From: Virgibacillus salarius
Lineage (GTDB): Bacteria > Bacillota > Bacilli > Bacillales > Amphibacillaceae
NCBI RefSeq assembly: GCF_039521925.1
Contig: NZ_BAAACY010000106.1
Coordinates: 1-64,000 of the forward strand
Direction of reading: 5' to 3'
Length of the DNA stretch: 64,000 bases
Positions 1 through 8,454 of this stretch are shown in pieces. The notes beneath the pieces were generated by a model, which made no database searches, was not told where the DNA came from, and was given only the letters and a program-made list of their open reading frames with translations. Each line of letters starts with the position of its first letter. The first letter of the stretch is position 1. The translations under genes were made by a program, and so were the position numbers.

Positions 1-187
1 GATCCACTTTTTTGAGCGGGTTTTGCTAAAAAAGTTAGCTGAAGGACAAACCCCACGGAAAGGGAAGTGGACAGCCGGAGTGGTGGTCAAGCAAGCAGTA
101 GCTATTATTCCATAATAGCTACTAGAGGAAGCGTGAATCTGAGCATTTAGTGATAAGGACTGAGCGAATTTTGCTCCGTTTTTCTTA
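1..187 (+). repeat. ~565 bp interspersed repeat, copy A (3' part only)
   Basis: The window opens inside this copy. It matches the last ~183 bases of the copies ending at 9019, 20640 and 54792, up to the shared end CCGTTTTTCTTA. It differs by a 4-base AAGC duplication before the hairpin and a G-to-A change at the GTGGACAGCC site. It contains the 12 bp hairpin AGTAGCTATTAT-TCC-ATAATAGCTACT and the terminal GAGC-GAATTTT-GCTC stem followed by Ts. No convincing protein-coding signal is seen. Confidence 0.85.
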
Positions 188-212
188 GTATAGGATACTA
201 TAAATTTAGCCC

Positions 213-350
213 ATGTAGATAAATATGGATCTGTTGAGCGGCGTCTAACTCCAGCGTCCAGAAACTAAACGACTCACCCTAAGCTAAGTCATCATCGACG
301 AGCAAACTAACTGTGATTCTTCGTTGACTCGTTCCAGTCGCCACATAAAA
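213..350 (+). repeat. Degenerate Bacillaceae intergenic repeat (CTCCAGCG...GACTCG type)
   Basis: The stretch from AGATAAATATGGATCTG to CAGTCGCCAC shares blocks in the same order with 54055-54223: GGATAAATATG, TCCAG, CCCT...TAAG, CGTTGACTCG and CCAG. Both sit next to a ~565 bp repeat copy. I remember similar elements, ending in GGGCGCTTGCGC, as common between Bacillaceae genes. That identification is from memory and this copy is degenerate. Confidence 0.45.
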
Positions 351-407
351 ATTTTTCGAGTTTCAACAAGACTGTTTGTTTGATGAATCTTGCTCAGGTA
401 AAAATGG

Positions 408-2450
408 TTAATCAAAGAGATCGAATATTTTTTCGACGATGCTTTTATCTTCTCTTTTTATATCCTTATCTTCTTGGTTGTGATGGAAATGCTCCGTGCA
501 ATATTCATGTGGCTCTGTACCTTTCTCAAAGAACATCACCCTACTTGTATTGCAATAAGGAGTGGCACGCTTTCCGGTTGTAGGATCAACGGGTACTCCA
601 ATGACTCCGCTGGGTACAGAAAAGGTCTCGTTTGGTAAATTTTCATGAGACTTTCGCATAAAATCAGCCCATATTTCCTTTGCATATCGTTCCTCTGCAA
701 CTTTTTCGATTTTACGGTTATCGTCATAGCCTATCCAAATACCAGTGGCAATTGAGGGGCTAAAGCCAATCATCCAGCTGTCAGAATTGGTTGATCCAGA
801 TTTTCCAGCATAGAGTCGATTTAGTTGATCGGTAATTGTTGAACCCGTAACGGGCATATACCCATCAAGTTCGTGATCAAACATCCCTGTCATTAAATGC
901 GTTAGAATAAATGTTTTTCTCTGGTCAAGTATTTGACTTTTCTTTTCAGATTTATGTTTATAGACGGTCTTGCCGTTATGATCAATAATTTTGGATATGG
1001 AATGAGCATCGATCTTGTACCCGCCATTTGCTAACATACTGTATCCAGTAACCATTTCTTTCATAGATACAGCTGCTGAGCCAAGTGCTAGTGAAGGAAC
1101 TTCTGGAAGTTTACTTGTGATCCCAAATTCCCTTGCAGTCTCTACTAAAGTTTTAGGTCCAACAAACAGATTTGTTTTAACGGCATATATATTATCTGAT
1201 AATGCCAATGCTTGGGCTAACGTTATTTCCTTGTTAGCATAATAGCCATTATAATTACTTGGTTGATAGGTTTCCCCATTTGCTAATTGAAATGTAGTTG
1301 GTTTGCTTGGTAGCATCGTATTCGGTTTATAGCCATTCTCTAAAGCAGCATAGTAAAGGAACGGCTTGAATGAAGAACCAGGCTGTCGTTTTGCTTGAAC
1401 GGTTCGGTTAAAGGAGCTTTCTTGATAGTTACGTCCCCCAACCATTGCAATGATTCCTCCAGTATTTGGATTCATTGCTAAGGCTCCTGCTTGTACTTCA
1501 CTTGTAGGTGTAATCGCATGATTTATCTGTTCCTCTAATTGTAGCTGATGATCTTTTTGAAGTGTTGTGTGAATTTGGTAGCCTCCAGAACGTATCCCTT
1601 CAACTTCCATATTTAGCAGATCAGCAGCCTCCTTTATTACGAAGTCTTGAAAATAGGGACCTACTCGCTCTTTTTCCTGTGCATTCGATTTTTTGTATAC
1701 TAACTTCGCTTGAGCGGCCTGTTTGTACTCCATTTCTGTAATCTTGTCTTGCTGATACATTGCCTGTAAAATTTGCTTCTGTCGATCTTCTGCTCTTTTA
1801 CTATCATTTAATGGAGAGTAATAGGTTGGCCCTTTAGGAATACCTGCTAACATGGAAGCTTGCGCTAACGTTAACTGTTTGGAACTTGTATCAAAGAATA
1901 AATTACTTGCCGATTCGATACCATATGCCCCGTGTCCATAGTAAATCGTATTTAAATACCCCTCTAAGATTTTATCTTTTGAATAAAACATCTCTAAACG
2001 AACAGTATAAAATGCCTCCTTCATCTTTCGTAACCATGTCTTTTCATGTGATAAATATAAATTTCGCGCATATTGCTGAGTTAAGGTGCTGGCTCCCTCT
2101 TTTAGTGACCATGTTTGAATGTCTTTTAATAGTGCACCAAAGATTCGCTTTATATCAAATCCATGATGTTCATAGAAATTACGATCCTCAATCGCTACTG
2201 TAGCTTGGATAACAGCCTCCGACATATCCTTCAGATTTACCCATTCTCGATTTTCTCCTCCATGCTGTTCGCCAATGATTTCTCCTGAGCTGCTATATAG
2301 AATGGTATTCTGATCATTTGCTAATTCTGGAGGACCTAAAACAAAGCTTAGCAAGTAAACAAAGATAAATAAGGAAATTCCAGTAAGGAATAGAGATCCA
2401 ATGCTAATCAGAAATAATTTATGTATTCGTATCTTTCTTTTTTTTGCCAT
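408..2450 (-). CDS. pbpG: Class A penicillin-binding protein, PbpG (PBP2d) type
   Basis: Bifunctional peptidoglycan glycosyltransferase/transpeptidase, anchored by one N-terminal membrane segment (about residues 10-38). The glycosyltransferase domain shows EDRNFYEHHGFD, GASTLTQQYARN and ILEGYLNTIYYG. The penicillin-binding domain shows the SSFK tetrad, SDN and KSG motifs. The start at 2450 (MAKKRK) is preferred because GAGGG lies 8 bases upstream; the in-frame ATG at 2465 overlaps its own possible RBS. At 680 residues it is normal for the family. Divergent placement next to speE-speB matches pbpG in B. subtilis, where the gene is sigma-F dependent and acts in spore wall synthesis. I did not find a clear sigma-F promoter here, and repeat material begins about 65 bases upstream. 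A general pbpF-like role cannot be excluded. Confidence 0.85.
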   Translation of the reverse strand: MAKKRKIRIHKLFLISIGSLFLTGISLFIFVYLLSFVLGPPELANDQNTILYSSSGEIIGEQHGGENREWVNLKDMSEAVIQATVAIEDRNFYEHHGFDIKRIFGALLKDIQTWSLKEGASTLTQQYARNLYLSHEKTWLRKMKEAFYTVRLEMFYSKDKILEGYLNTIYYGHGAYGIESASNLFFDTSSKQLTLAQASMLAGIPKGPTYYSPLNDSKRAEDRQKQILQAMYQQDKITEMEYKQAAQAKLVYKKSNAQEKERVGPYFQDFVIKEAADLLNMEVEGIRSGGYQIHTTLQKDHQLQLEEQINHAITPTSEVQAGALAMNPNTGGIIAMVGGRNYQESSFNRTVQAKRQPGSSFKPFLYYAALENGYKPNTMLPSKPTTFQLANGETYQPSNYNGYYANKEITLAQALALSDNIYAVKTNLFVGPKTLVETAREFGITSKLPEVPSLALGSAAVSMKEMVTGYSMLANGGYKIDAHSISKIIDHNGKTVYKHKSEKKSQILDQRKTFILTHLMTGMFDHELDGYMPVTGSTITDQLNRLYAGKSGSTNSDSWMIGFSPSIATGIWIGYDDNRKIEKVAEERYAKEIWADFMRKSHENLPNETFSVPSGVIGVPVDPTTGKRATPYCNTSRVMFFEKGTEPHEYCTEHFHHNQEDKDIKREDKSIVEKIFDLFD

Positions 2451-2515
2451 GTTCTTTTCCCTCATATCCTAAGTTAAAGGTAAAAAAAGCTTATCAAAGT
2501 CAGGTCAAAAAGTTT

Positions 2516-2685
2516 CACTTTTATCCCGCATATAACTGGGAGTATGCCCCCCACTTCAAGCAATAAAGAGAAACCACTATTGGTAAGTGGGGGATCAACC
2601 GCCAGTAAAGATTAGTTCACCTAACAATCAGTGAGGTGGATAAACAAAACCCCCAATGGATTGAATTTTCATTATATAGGTGGGG
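2516..2685 (+). repeat. TTTATCCCRCATATA-type repeat, copy R1
   Basis: It begins TTTTATCCCGCATATAACTG and ends with TTGAATTTTCATTATA. Inside, CCCCCACTT (2548-2556) and AAGTGGGGG (2585-2593) form a perfect 9 bp stem, followed by ATCAACCGCCAGTAAA and AATCAGTGAGG. The same blocks recur at 5184, 9023, 19775, 33300, 54799, 63767 and, inverted, at 51261. It fills most of the pbpG-speE intergenic region. Confidence 0.75.
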
Positions 2686-2806
2686 AATAACCCGAAAATG
2701 TTTAGTGAATGAACATATCCTTTTCTCCATAAAGTTACAATTTATGTGTTCTTTACTAGCATTATGGGAAAAGATATAGGCAAATAAACGTATGTGAAAA
2801 AAATGC

Positions 2807-2834
2807 TTGTCTTTTTGTCAAATTTCTCTATAAT
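2807..2834 (+). promoter_or_regulatory. Sigma-A promoter of speE
   Basis: TTGTCT and TATAAT are separated by 16 bases, and the TATAAT lies 33 bases before the speE start codon. An AAAGGA ribosome-binding site follows. Confidence 0.65.
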
Positions 2835-2867
2835 TTTATTGTCGTTATATGGAAAGGATGTGTTCGT

Positions 2868-3695
2868 ATGAGCATGTGGTTTACTGAAAAGCAAACAGCT
2901 AATTTTGGAATTACAGCAAAAATAAAGCAAACGTTAACTACCGTGCAAACGGATTATCAGGATTTAAACATAATAGAAACAGAAGAATGGGGAAAAATGC
3001 TTGTACTTGATGATATGGTAATGACTACAGAAAAGGATGAATTTGTTTATCATGAGATGTTGGCACATGTTCCCTTGTTCACTCATCCTAATCCAAAGCA
3101 TGTGTTAGTTGTTGGAGGCGGAGATGGGGGCGTTATACGAGAAGTGCTAAAGCACCCTTCCGTAGAGAAAGCTGTACTAGTTGAAATTGATGGGCAGGTG
3201 ATTACCTATTCCAAAAAATATTTGCCCACGATAGCTGGCTATCTTGAAGACCCTCGGGTTGAAGTCAAAGTAGAGGATGGCTTCTTATATATAGCAAATA
3301 GCAAACGAGCCTTCGATGTCATTATGGTAGATTCAACGGAACCGGTGGGCCCGGCTGTTAATCTATTTACACAAGGGTTTTACACCGGTATTTCTCAAGC
3401 ATTAAAGGATGATGGGATATTTGTTGCACAAACGGATAATCCTTGGTTTAAAGCAGATCTAATTACACAGGTGTATCATGATGTCAAAGCAATTTTTCCT
3501 ATAACAAAATTATATACTGCTAATATTCCAACGTACCCAAGTGGATTATGGACATTTACAATGGGAAGTAAAATACATGATCCACAAAAGGTAAAAGAAG
3601 AAAGATTTAGCACAATCAATACAAAGTATTATACTTCTGAGCTGCATATGGCTGCTTTCGCTTTACCTAAGTTTGTAAATGACTTGCTGACCTAA
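2868..3695 (+). CDS. speE: Spermidine synthase (polyamine aminopropyltransferase)
   Basis: Transfers an aminopropyl group from decarboxylated S-adenosylmethionine to putrescine to give spermidine, in the cytoplasm. The 275-residue protein has the N-terminal FTEKQTANFGITAKI block, the nucleotide-binding VVGGGDGGVIREVL motif near residue 85, the VEID segment, and the catalytic VDSTEPVGPA loop near residue 155. The ATG at 2868 has AAAGGA about 9 bases upstream; a second ATG two codons later is a weaker choice. It is the first gene of a two-gene unit with speB (18 bases between), giving the agmatine-to-putrescine-to-spermidine route. It lies divergent from pbpG, as in B. subtilis. Confidence 0.95.
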   Translation: MSMWFTEKQTANFGITAKIKQTLTTVQTDYQDLNIIETEEWGKMLVLDDMVMTTEKDEFVYHEMLAHVPLFTHPNPKHVLVVGGGDGGVIREVLKHPSVEKAVLVEIDGQVITYSKKYLPTIAGYLEDPRVEVKVEDGFLYIANSKRAFDVIMVDSTEPVGPAVNLFTQGFYTGISQALKDDGIFVAQTDNPWFKADLITQVYHDVKAIFPITKLYTANIPTYPSGLWTFTMGSKIHDPQKVKEERFSTINTKYYTSELHMAAFALPKFVNDLLT

Positions 3696-3713
3696 GAGGG
3701 GGAGGATCGTTTT

Positions 3714-4586
3714 ATGAAATTTGATGAAGCCTATTCTGGGAAAGTTTTTATTATGGCTGGCCAAGATTATAATCAAGCAGATGCTGTTATTTACGGAATG
3801 CCAATGGACTGGACCGTAAGCTTTAGACCTGGATCCCGATTTGGTCCTGGACGAATTCGTGAGGCCTCAATTGGTCTTGAAGAGTATAGTCCATATTTGG
3901 ATAAGCATTTAGAAGAAGTAAGTTATTTTGATGCAGGAGATATCCCACTTCCATTTGGCAATGCGGAAAGAAGCTTAACTGAAATTAAAAATTATGTTTC
4001 AAAGATAGTCCATGATGGTAAATTCCCCCTTGGATTAGGTGGGGAGCATTTAGTTACGTGGCCAGTAATTCAAGCAGTGCATGAGATGTATCCAGACATG
4101 GTTCTCATCCATATAGATGCTCATGCCGACTTAAGAGAGGAATATGAAGGAGAAGTCCTTTCTCATTCTACGCCCATACGAAAAATCTGTGAATTGATCG
4201 GGGCTCATCATGTTTATTCTTTTGGAATTCGCTCAGGTATGCGTGAGGAGTTTCAATTTGCTAAGCAAAGCGGCATGTATATGGCAAAGTACAACGTTTT
4301 TGCACCACTTAGGGAAATGTTGCCAAAGCTAGCCGGTAAAAAAGTTTATGTGACCATTGATATTGACGTATTAGACCCAGCCTTCGCACCTGGTACTGGT
4401 ACAGCGGAGGCGGGTGGTATTACCTCTGCAGAAATGTTAGACGTGATTCAGCTTATTGCAAATGCAAATGTTGAGGTAATTGGTGCAGATGTAGTGGAAG
4501 TTGCACCCATTTACGATCATTCGGAAAAGACCGCGATTGCAGCAAGTAAATTCATCCGTGAAATGTTGCTTGGTTGGGTAAAATAA
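3714..4586 (+). CDS. speB: Agmatinase (agmatine ureohydrolase)
   Basis: Hydrolyses agmatine to putrescine and urea, supplying the substrate of SpeE encoded just upstream. The 290-residue protein is a ureohydrolase with the manganese-ligand motifs GGEHL (about residue 109), IDAHADLREEY (about 132) and IDIDVLDPAFAPG (about 215), plus the C-terminal ADVVEVAP block. The start is set by GAGGGGGAGGAT upstream of the ATG. Arginase is an alternative member of the same fold, but pairing with speE and the close match to Bacillus SpeB favour agmatinase. A hairpin about 35 bases after the stop ends the unit. Confidence 0.94.
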   Translation: MKFDEAYSGKVFIMAGQDYNQADAVIYGMPMDWTVSFRPGSRFGPGRIREASIGLEEYSPYLDKHLEEVSYFDAGDIPLPFGNAERSLTEIKNYVSKIVHDGKFPLGLGGEHLVTWPVIQAVHEMYPDMVLIHIDAHADLREEYEGEVLSHSTPIRKICELIGAHHVYSFGIRSGMREEFQFAKQSGMYMAKYNVFAPLREMLPKLAGKKVYVTIDIDVLDPAFAPGTGTAEAGGITSAEMLDVIQLIANANVEVIGADVVEVAPIYDHSEKTAIAASKFIREMLLGWVK

Positions 4587-4619
4587 TAGCTTATAATGTC
4601 TATTCATAATTTAGGCACA

Positions 4620-4656
4620 GACAGACCCTCCTTAATTGAAAGGGTCTGTTATTCAT
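4620..4656 (+). terminator. Hairpin between speB and the convergent small gene
   Basis: ACAGACCCT (4621-4629) pairs with AGGGTCTGT (4641-4649), a perfect 9 bp stem followed by TTATTCATTT. It lies between two convergent stop codons and probably ends speEB transcription. The T-tract is weak. Confidence 0.6.
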
Positions 4657-4823
4657 TTATCGAGATCATTTTTAATGAATGGAGGCGTGACATTCTGCTC
4701 ACCCTTCAAACCCAAATGCTCTTTTATTTCTTTTAATTCTTTTAAAATAGTCTGGGTATTGATCCACGCAGCGATTGAAGCGAAAATGGCAATAATTAAA
4801 ACTATAGTTATAAAGATGTCCAA
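4653..4823 (-). CDS. Small single-span membrane protein, TTG start
   Basis: This 56-residue frame is supported by an AGGAG ribosome-binding site 8 bases before a TTG start at 4823. It reads MDIFITIVLIIAIFASIAAW, then INTQTILKELKEIKEHLGLK, and ends in a polar tail finishing DLDK. There is one hydrophobic helix (residues 2-20), then an amphipathic, probably coiled-coil helix rich in K and E. Small proteins of this plan (membrane helix, then a KEIKEHLGLK-like helix) are widespread in Bacillaceae and mostly uncharacterised. It runs convergent to speB. I do not know its function and assign none. Confidence 0.7.
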   Translation of the reverse strand: MDIFITIVLIIAIFASIAAWINTQTILKELKEIKEHLGLKGEQNVTPPFIKNDLDK

Positions 4824-5352
4824 AAAAACACTCCTAACATATATTTTCTAGATGATATCATAAATATAAAATTTACACAGTAAGGTTACCGTCACATATT
4901 TGGTTGAAATTCTTTACCTGCTTCCTGTATTCTTCCTGTGAATGCTCGTATCTCACTAGTTATCCTACACGAGCGTTATTCTCGTAACATTATGCATATG
5001 CATAAAAAACAAGTGCTCGATATGTATCGAGGCTGCATTGTTTGGCAACTAAAGATATGTGTTAATAATGGAATTTTAGATAATGTTTGGAATTAATCGG
5101 CTTGTGAACGTATAAAAAAAGTGATGAAGTACGTAAGGTAAAGAAGCAAATTTTATGTTGTTTACAATGAAGAAAACAAATATGGTTAAGTGTGGGATCA
5201 ACTGCCAGTAAATGCCCGATTGGTTCGGGCCTACATGGAAGTAGGTCACAAAGGCGTTGCCACAGGACGTGGCGATTTAAGCCTTTGTACGTATTTGTTT
5301 CAGTAAAAGCCGGATGGAAGTTTCACTTTATAAAACCTTGGTACATCAATGC
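4824..5352. other. Gene-free stretch: palindrome, small hairpin and repeat R2
   Basis: Between the small gene and the ywiB promoter I see a perfect 14-base palindrome TATGCATATGCATA (4991-5004). A CTCGAT-ATGT-ATCGAG hairpin lies at 5015-5031; read on the minus strand it is followed by a T-run, so it could be a weak terminator in that direction. Repeat R2 is listed separately. No supported gene was found. Confidence 0.5.
5184..5334 (+). repeat. TTTATCCCRCATATA-type repeat, copy R2, hairpin-rich variant
   Basis: It shares GTGGGATCAACTGCCAGTAAA and the end GAAGTTTCACTTTATA with the other family members. Between these it carries three hairpins: GCCCGAT/CGGGC, CCTAC/GTAGG, and CACAAAGGC...GCCTTTGT with an inner GCCAC/GTGGC stem. 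The family's usual AATCAGTGRGG block is replaced here. Confidence 0.65.
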
Positions 5353-5381
5353 TTGATAAAAATATTCTGTTATAATAGAAT
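5353..5381 (+). promoter_or_regulatory. Sigma-A promoter of ywiB-argS
   Basis: TTGATA, a 17-base spacer and TAGAAT lie about 70 bases upstream of ywiB. The adjacent TATAAT at 5371 has only a 12-base spacer and is a worse fit. Confidence 0.5.
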
Positions 5382-5448
5382 ACACAGGAATACATGTTTA
5401 TAAAAGGCTTATAATCTGGTAGGATTTATCTAAAGTTGAGGCGATATA

Positions 5449-5886
5449 ATGAGTTTACATAAGCAAGTGGCTATTGAACTTTGTACGACGATCGACGATA
5501 ATGGTCAAATGGAATATAATAAAATTCAGCAAAATGGATTTTTATACAAAAAAGGAAGCTTGGATGTACTTACATTTGAAGAAATGGCAGACGATAATTC
5601 GGTCATTAAAAATCTTATTACTATTCAATCAGATAGGGTAAATATTAAGCGTTCTGGTAACGTTACGATGAATCAACAGTTCCAGGAAAGGCAAACGACA
5701 GAAAATGTATTAAAGCATCCTTATGGCAGCATACATATGGAAACCTTCACACAATCTATTTTGTATTCCCCATTAAAAGCCCGGGAAGATGGAAGTTTAC
5801 ATATAGCTTATACTGTCAAACTAAATGGACAAGAGGAACGGCAACATAAAATCGATGTAACGATTAAAGAGGAGGACATGACATGA
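5449..5886 (+). CDS. ywiB: YwiB family beta-barrel protein (DUF1934)
   Basis: A 145-residue protein of the DUF1934/YwiB family, predicted to form a calycin-like beta-barrel. Its biochemical role is unknown. The start is the ATG after GAGGCGATATA. The end of the gene overlaps the argS start by 3 bases (ATGA), so the two are translationally coupled, as in B. subtilis where ywiB precedes argS. The sequence is charged and soluble, with no signal peptide or membrane helix. Family assignment rests on size, position and general similarity rather than catalytic motifs. Confidence 0.8.
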   Translation: MSLHKQVAIELCTTIDDNGQMEYNKIQQNGFLYKKGSLDVLTFEEMADDNSVIKNLITIQSDRVNIKRSGNVTMNQQFQERQTTENVLKHPYGSIHMETFTQSILYSPLKAREDGSLHIAYTVKLNGQEERQHKIDVTIKEEDMT

Positions 5887-7547
5887 ATGTCTTAGCACAA
5901 ACAGAGAATATATTAAAACAGCAAATTACGAAAGCAGTTATTCAGGCAGAGCTTACAAACGAAGCGGAGATGCCAGATGTTATATTAGAAAAACCAAAAG
6001 ATAAAACACATGGAGACTTTGCTACAAATATTGCCATGCAGCTAGCGCGTATTGCTAAGAAGTCGCCTCGACAAATCGCCGATGATATTGTTAAGCATTT
6101 AGATAAGGCTGAAGCAGCTGTAGATAAGGTTGAAATAGCTGGGCCTGGTTTTATTAATTTCTTCATGAAGGACAATTTTCTTGGTGAAATAATTCCAACG
6201 ATTCTGCGCGAACAACAATCTTACGGAAAAACAAATGCAGGTCAAGGTGAGAAAATTCAGGTGGAATTTGTATCAGTAAATCCTACTGGGGATCTCCATT
6301 TAGGGCATGCTCGTGGAGCTGCGTTTGGCGATGTTTTATGCAATGTGTTAGATGCTGCTGGATATGAGGTGGAACGTGAATATTATATCAATGACGCGGG
6401 AAATCAAATCGATAATCTAGCTCTATCAGTAGAAGCACGTTATCTACAAGCATTAGGTAACGATGCTGAAATGCCGGAGGATGGTTATTATGGTGAAGAT
6501 ATTGTAGAAATCGGTAAGCAACTGGGTGTAGAATACGGCGATCAATGGGCAGTTAAAGAGAAGAAGGACAGGTTAGCCTTCTTTAAAGAGTATGGGTTAA
6601 AATATGAACTTGGTAAAATTGAAAAGGATCTTGCAGAGTTTCGTGTTGAATTTGATTCTTGGTTCTCGGAGCGTTCCTTATATAAAGAAAATAAAATTAC
6701 GGAAGCATTAGATGTATTAGACAATTTCATTTATGAAAAAGATGGCGCGACGTGGTTCCGTACGACGGATTTTGGCGATGATAAGGATCGTGTTTTGGTT
6801 AAACAAGATGGTAGTTACACATATCTTACACCAGATATAGCTTATCATAAGAATAAATTAGATAGAGGTTTTGATAAGATCGTAAATGTATGGGGAGCAG
6901 ATCACCATGGTTATATTCCGCGTATGCGAGCAGCAATACAGGCACTTGGCTATCCAGTAGAAAAGTTTGATGTGAAAATTATTCAAATGGTAAATCTATT
7001 TGAAAATGGCGAAAAGCTTCGGATGAGTAAGCGAACAGGCAAGGCAGTTGCATTAAGAGAATTAATAGAAGAAGTTGGTGTGGATGCAGTTCGTTACTAT
7101 TTCGTAACTCGTTCAAATGATTCCCAATTGGATTTTGATATGGACCTTGCACGCTCACAATCAAATGATAATCCAGTGTTCTATGTACAATATGCACATG
7201 CTCGTATTTGTACAATGCTAGAGCAAGCTAAAGCCAAAGGGCTTTTGACTGAAGAATCAATGGATGTATCTTTACTCACTTCTGAGAAAGAAACGGATTT
7301 ATTGAAAAAACTAGCTGAATTTCCACAGGTTGTAGCAGATGCTGCTGAAAAGCAAACACCACATAAAGTGACGCAATATGTATACGATCTTGCAACTTTA
7401 CTGCATAGCTTTTATAATGCTGAAAAGGTTTTGGATATAGATAATAAGGAGAGAACTCAAGCTCGAATTGCATTAATGAAAGCAGTTCGAATTACGCTTT
7501 CTAATGCACTTCAACTAATTGGTGTAACAGCACCTGAAAAGATGTAA
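5883..7547 (+). CDS. argS: Arginyl-tRNA synthetase
   Basis: Class I aminoacyl-tRNA synthetase that charges tRNA-Arg. The 554-residue protein has the N-terminal Arg-S additional domain (about residues 1-110), the HIGH-type signature DLHLGHARGAAFGD (about 137) and the KMSKS equivalent LRMSKRTGKAV (about 380). A C-terminal DALR anticodon-binding domain follows. Length is normal. Start overlap with ywiB indicates coupling. A strong intrinsic terminator stands 160 bases after the stop. No T-box leader is visible upstream of ywiB-argS. Confidence 0.97.
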   Translation: MNVLAQTENILKQQITKAVIQAELTNEAEMPDVILEKPKDKTHGDFATNIAMQLARIAKKSPRQIADDIVKHLDKAEAAVDKVEIAGPGFINFFMKDNFLGEIIPTILREQQSYGKTNAGQGEKIQVEFVSVNPTGDLHLGHARGAAFGDVLCNVLDAAGYEVEREYYINDAGNQIDNLALSVEARYLQALGNDAEMPEDGYYGEDIVEIGKQLGVEYGDQWAVKEKKDRLAFFKEYGLKYELGKIEKDLAEFRVEFDSWFSERSLYKENKITEALDVLDNFIYEKDGATWFRTTDFGDDKDRVLVKQDGSYTYLTPDIAYHKNKLDRGFDKIVNVWGADHHGYIPRMRAAIQALGYPVEKFDVKIIQMVNLFENGEKLRMSKRTGKAVALRELIEEVGVDAVRYYFVTRSNDSQLDFDMDLARSQSNDNPVFYVQYAHARICTMLEQAKAKGLLTEESMDVSLLTSEKETDLLKKLAEFPQVVADAAEKQTPHKVTQYVYDLATLLHSFYNAEKVLDIDNKERTQARIALMKAVRITLSNALQLIGVTAPEKM

Positions 7548-7707
7548 TAAAAAGATTCAGAGACGAAAACAAAAGTGTTTTAATCAAGGAGAAAAACGCA
7601 CAAATAGAAATGAGGAGACTTGGACGTTCGTTAGTGAAAAGCGAGTGTATTCGTTCGATAGGCATAACAAACTTGCAAAGAAAAAAACGGTATTTTCTAA
7701 AAGCTAC

Positions 7708-7746
7708 AGCTATTTTCCAACATCAACGTGGAAAATAGCTTTTTTA
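7708..7746 (+). terminator. Intrinsic terminator after argS
   Basis: AGCTATTTTCCA (7708-7719) and TGGAAAATAGCT (7729-7740) form a perfect 12 bp stem with a 9-base loop, followed by TTTTTTA. Confidence 0.85.
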
Positions 7747-7756
7747 TGTTTTTGAA

Positions 7757-8454
7757 AACCCCTGGCTGTGCCAGGGGTTCCGGAAAGCTTTAAGCGTGGG
7801 GTCAAAAAAAGCCTCTCTTCATGGTAAGATAAAGTTGGTTTCCCGACCACTAAATCTCACCTAAGAAGGAGGCGTGTCCAATGAAGGACAAGAATAGTTT
7901 AGCACACACAATGTGGAATTGTAAGTATCATATAGTTTTCGCTCCAAAATACAGAAGGCAAATTATTTATGGAAAGTATAAAAAGAGTATAGGTCAAATT
8001 ATTCGAGATTTATGTGAAAGGAAAGGTGTAACCATTCATGAAGCTAACGGCTGTCCAGATCACATACACATGTTGGTAAGTATTCCACCAAAGATAAGTG
8101 TGTCTCAATTTATGGGATATTTAAAAGGTAAAAGTAGTTTGATGATTTTTGATCGTCATGCCAATTTAAAATACAAATATGGCAATAGAAAGTTTTGGTG
8201 CCGAGGTTTCTATGCTGATACAGTGGGTAGAAATAGAAGGCAAATACAAGAATACATTAGAAATCAGCTTAGAGAAGACTTCATGGGTGATCAATTAACA
8301 TTATTCGAAGAGTACGACCCGTTTACAGGCCAAAAAAATAAGAAGAAATAGAAGATTCTTTAGAATCAGTGAGTGAATGTGGTGCAAATGGGAGACCCGT
8401 TCGGTGGGCCTTTAAGGCCGAGGTCGGTAACAAAGGCTTTCAGCCTTTGATTTA
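7757..8454 (+). mobile_element. IS200-type insertion sequence (IS200/IS605 family, tnpA only)
   Basis: A single Y1 transposase gene is flanked by subterminal hairpins rather than inverted terminal repeats. At the left end AACCCCTGGC-TGT-GCCAGGGGTT (7757-7779) forms a 10 bp stem. At the right end CAAAGGCT-TTC-AGCCTTTG (8431-8449) forms an 8 bp stem. There is no tnpB. The right end abuts repeat copy B at 8455 with no spacer. The left hairpin probably insulates tnpA from outside transcription, as known for IS200. Exact tips are uncertain by a few bases. Confidence 0.85.
7881..8351 (+). CDS. tnpA: IS200 family Y1 (HUH) transposase TnpA
   Basis: A 156-residue single-strand transposase that cuts and rejoins the hairpin ends of its element. 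It contains the metal-binding HUH motif as HIHML (about residue 60). The catalytic tyrosine lies in the IQEYIRNQ helix (about residue 132). The N-terminal block WNCKYHIVFAPKYRR is typical of the IS200 group. It looks intact. An AAGGAGG site stands 9 bases before the ATG. IS200 translation is usually held low by leader structure and antisense RNA; I did not identify an antisense promoter here. Confidence 0.93.
   Translation: MKDKNSLAHTMWNCKYHIVFAPKYRRQIIYGKYKKSIGQIIRDLCERKGVTIHEANGCPDHIHMLVSIPPKISVSQFMGYLKGKSSLMIFDRHANLKYKYGNRKFWCRGFYADTVGRNRRQIQEYIRNQLREDFMGDQLTLFEEYDPFTGQKNKKK

Noticed and set aside
2451..2465. Longer start for pbpG at 2465
   Set aside because: The possible site AGGAT runs into that ATG, whereas ATG 2450 has GAGGG at proper spacing and gives the expected MAKKRK start.
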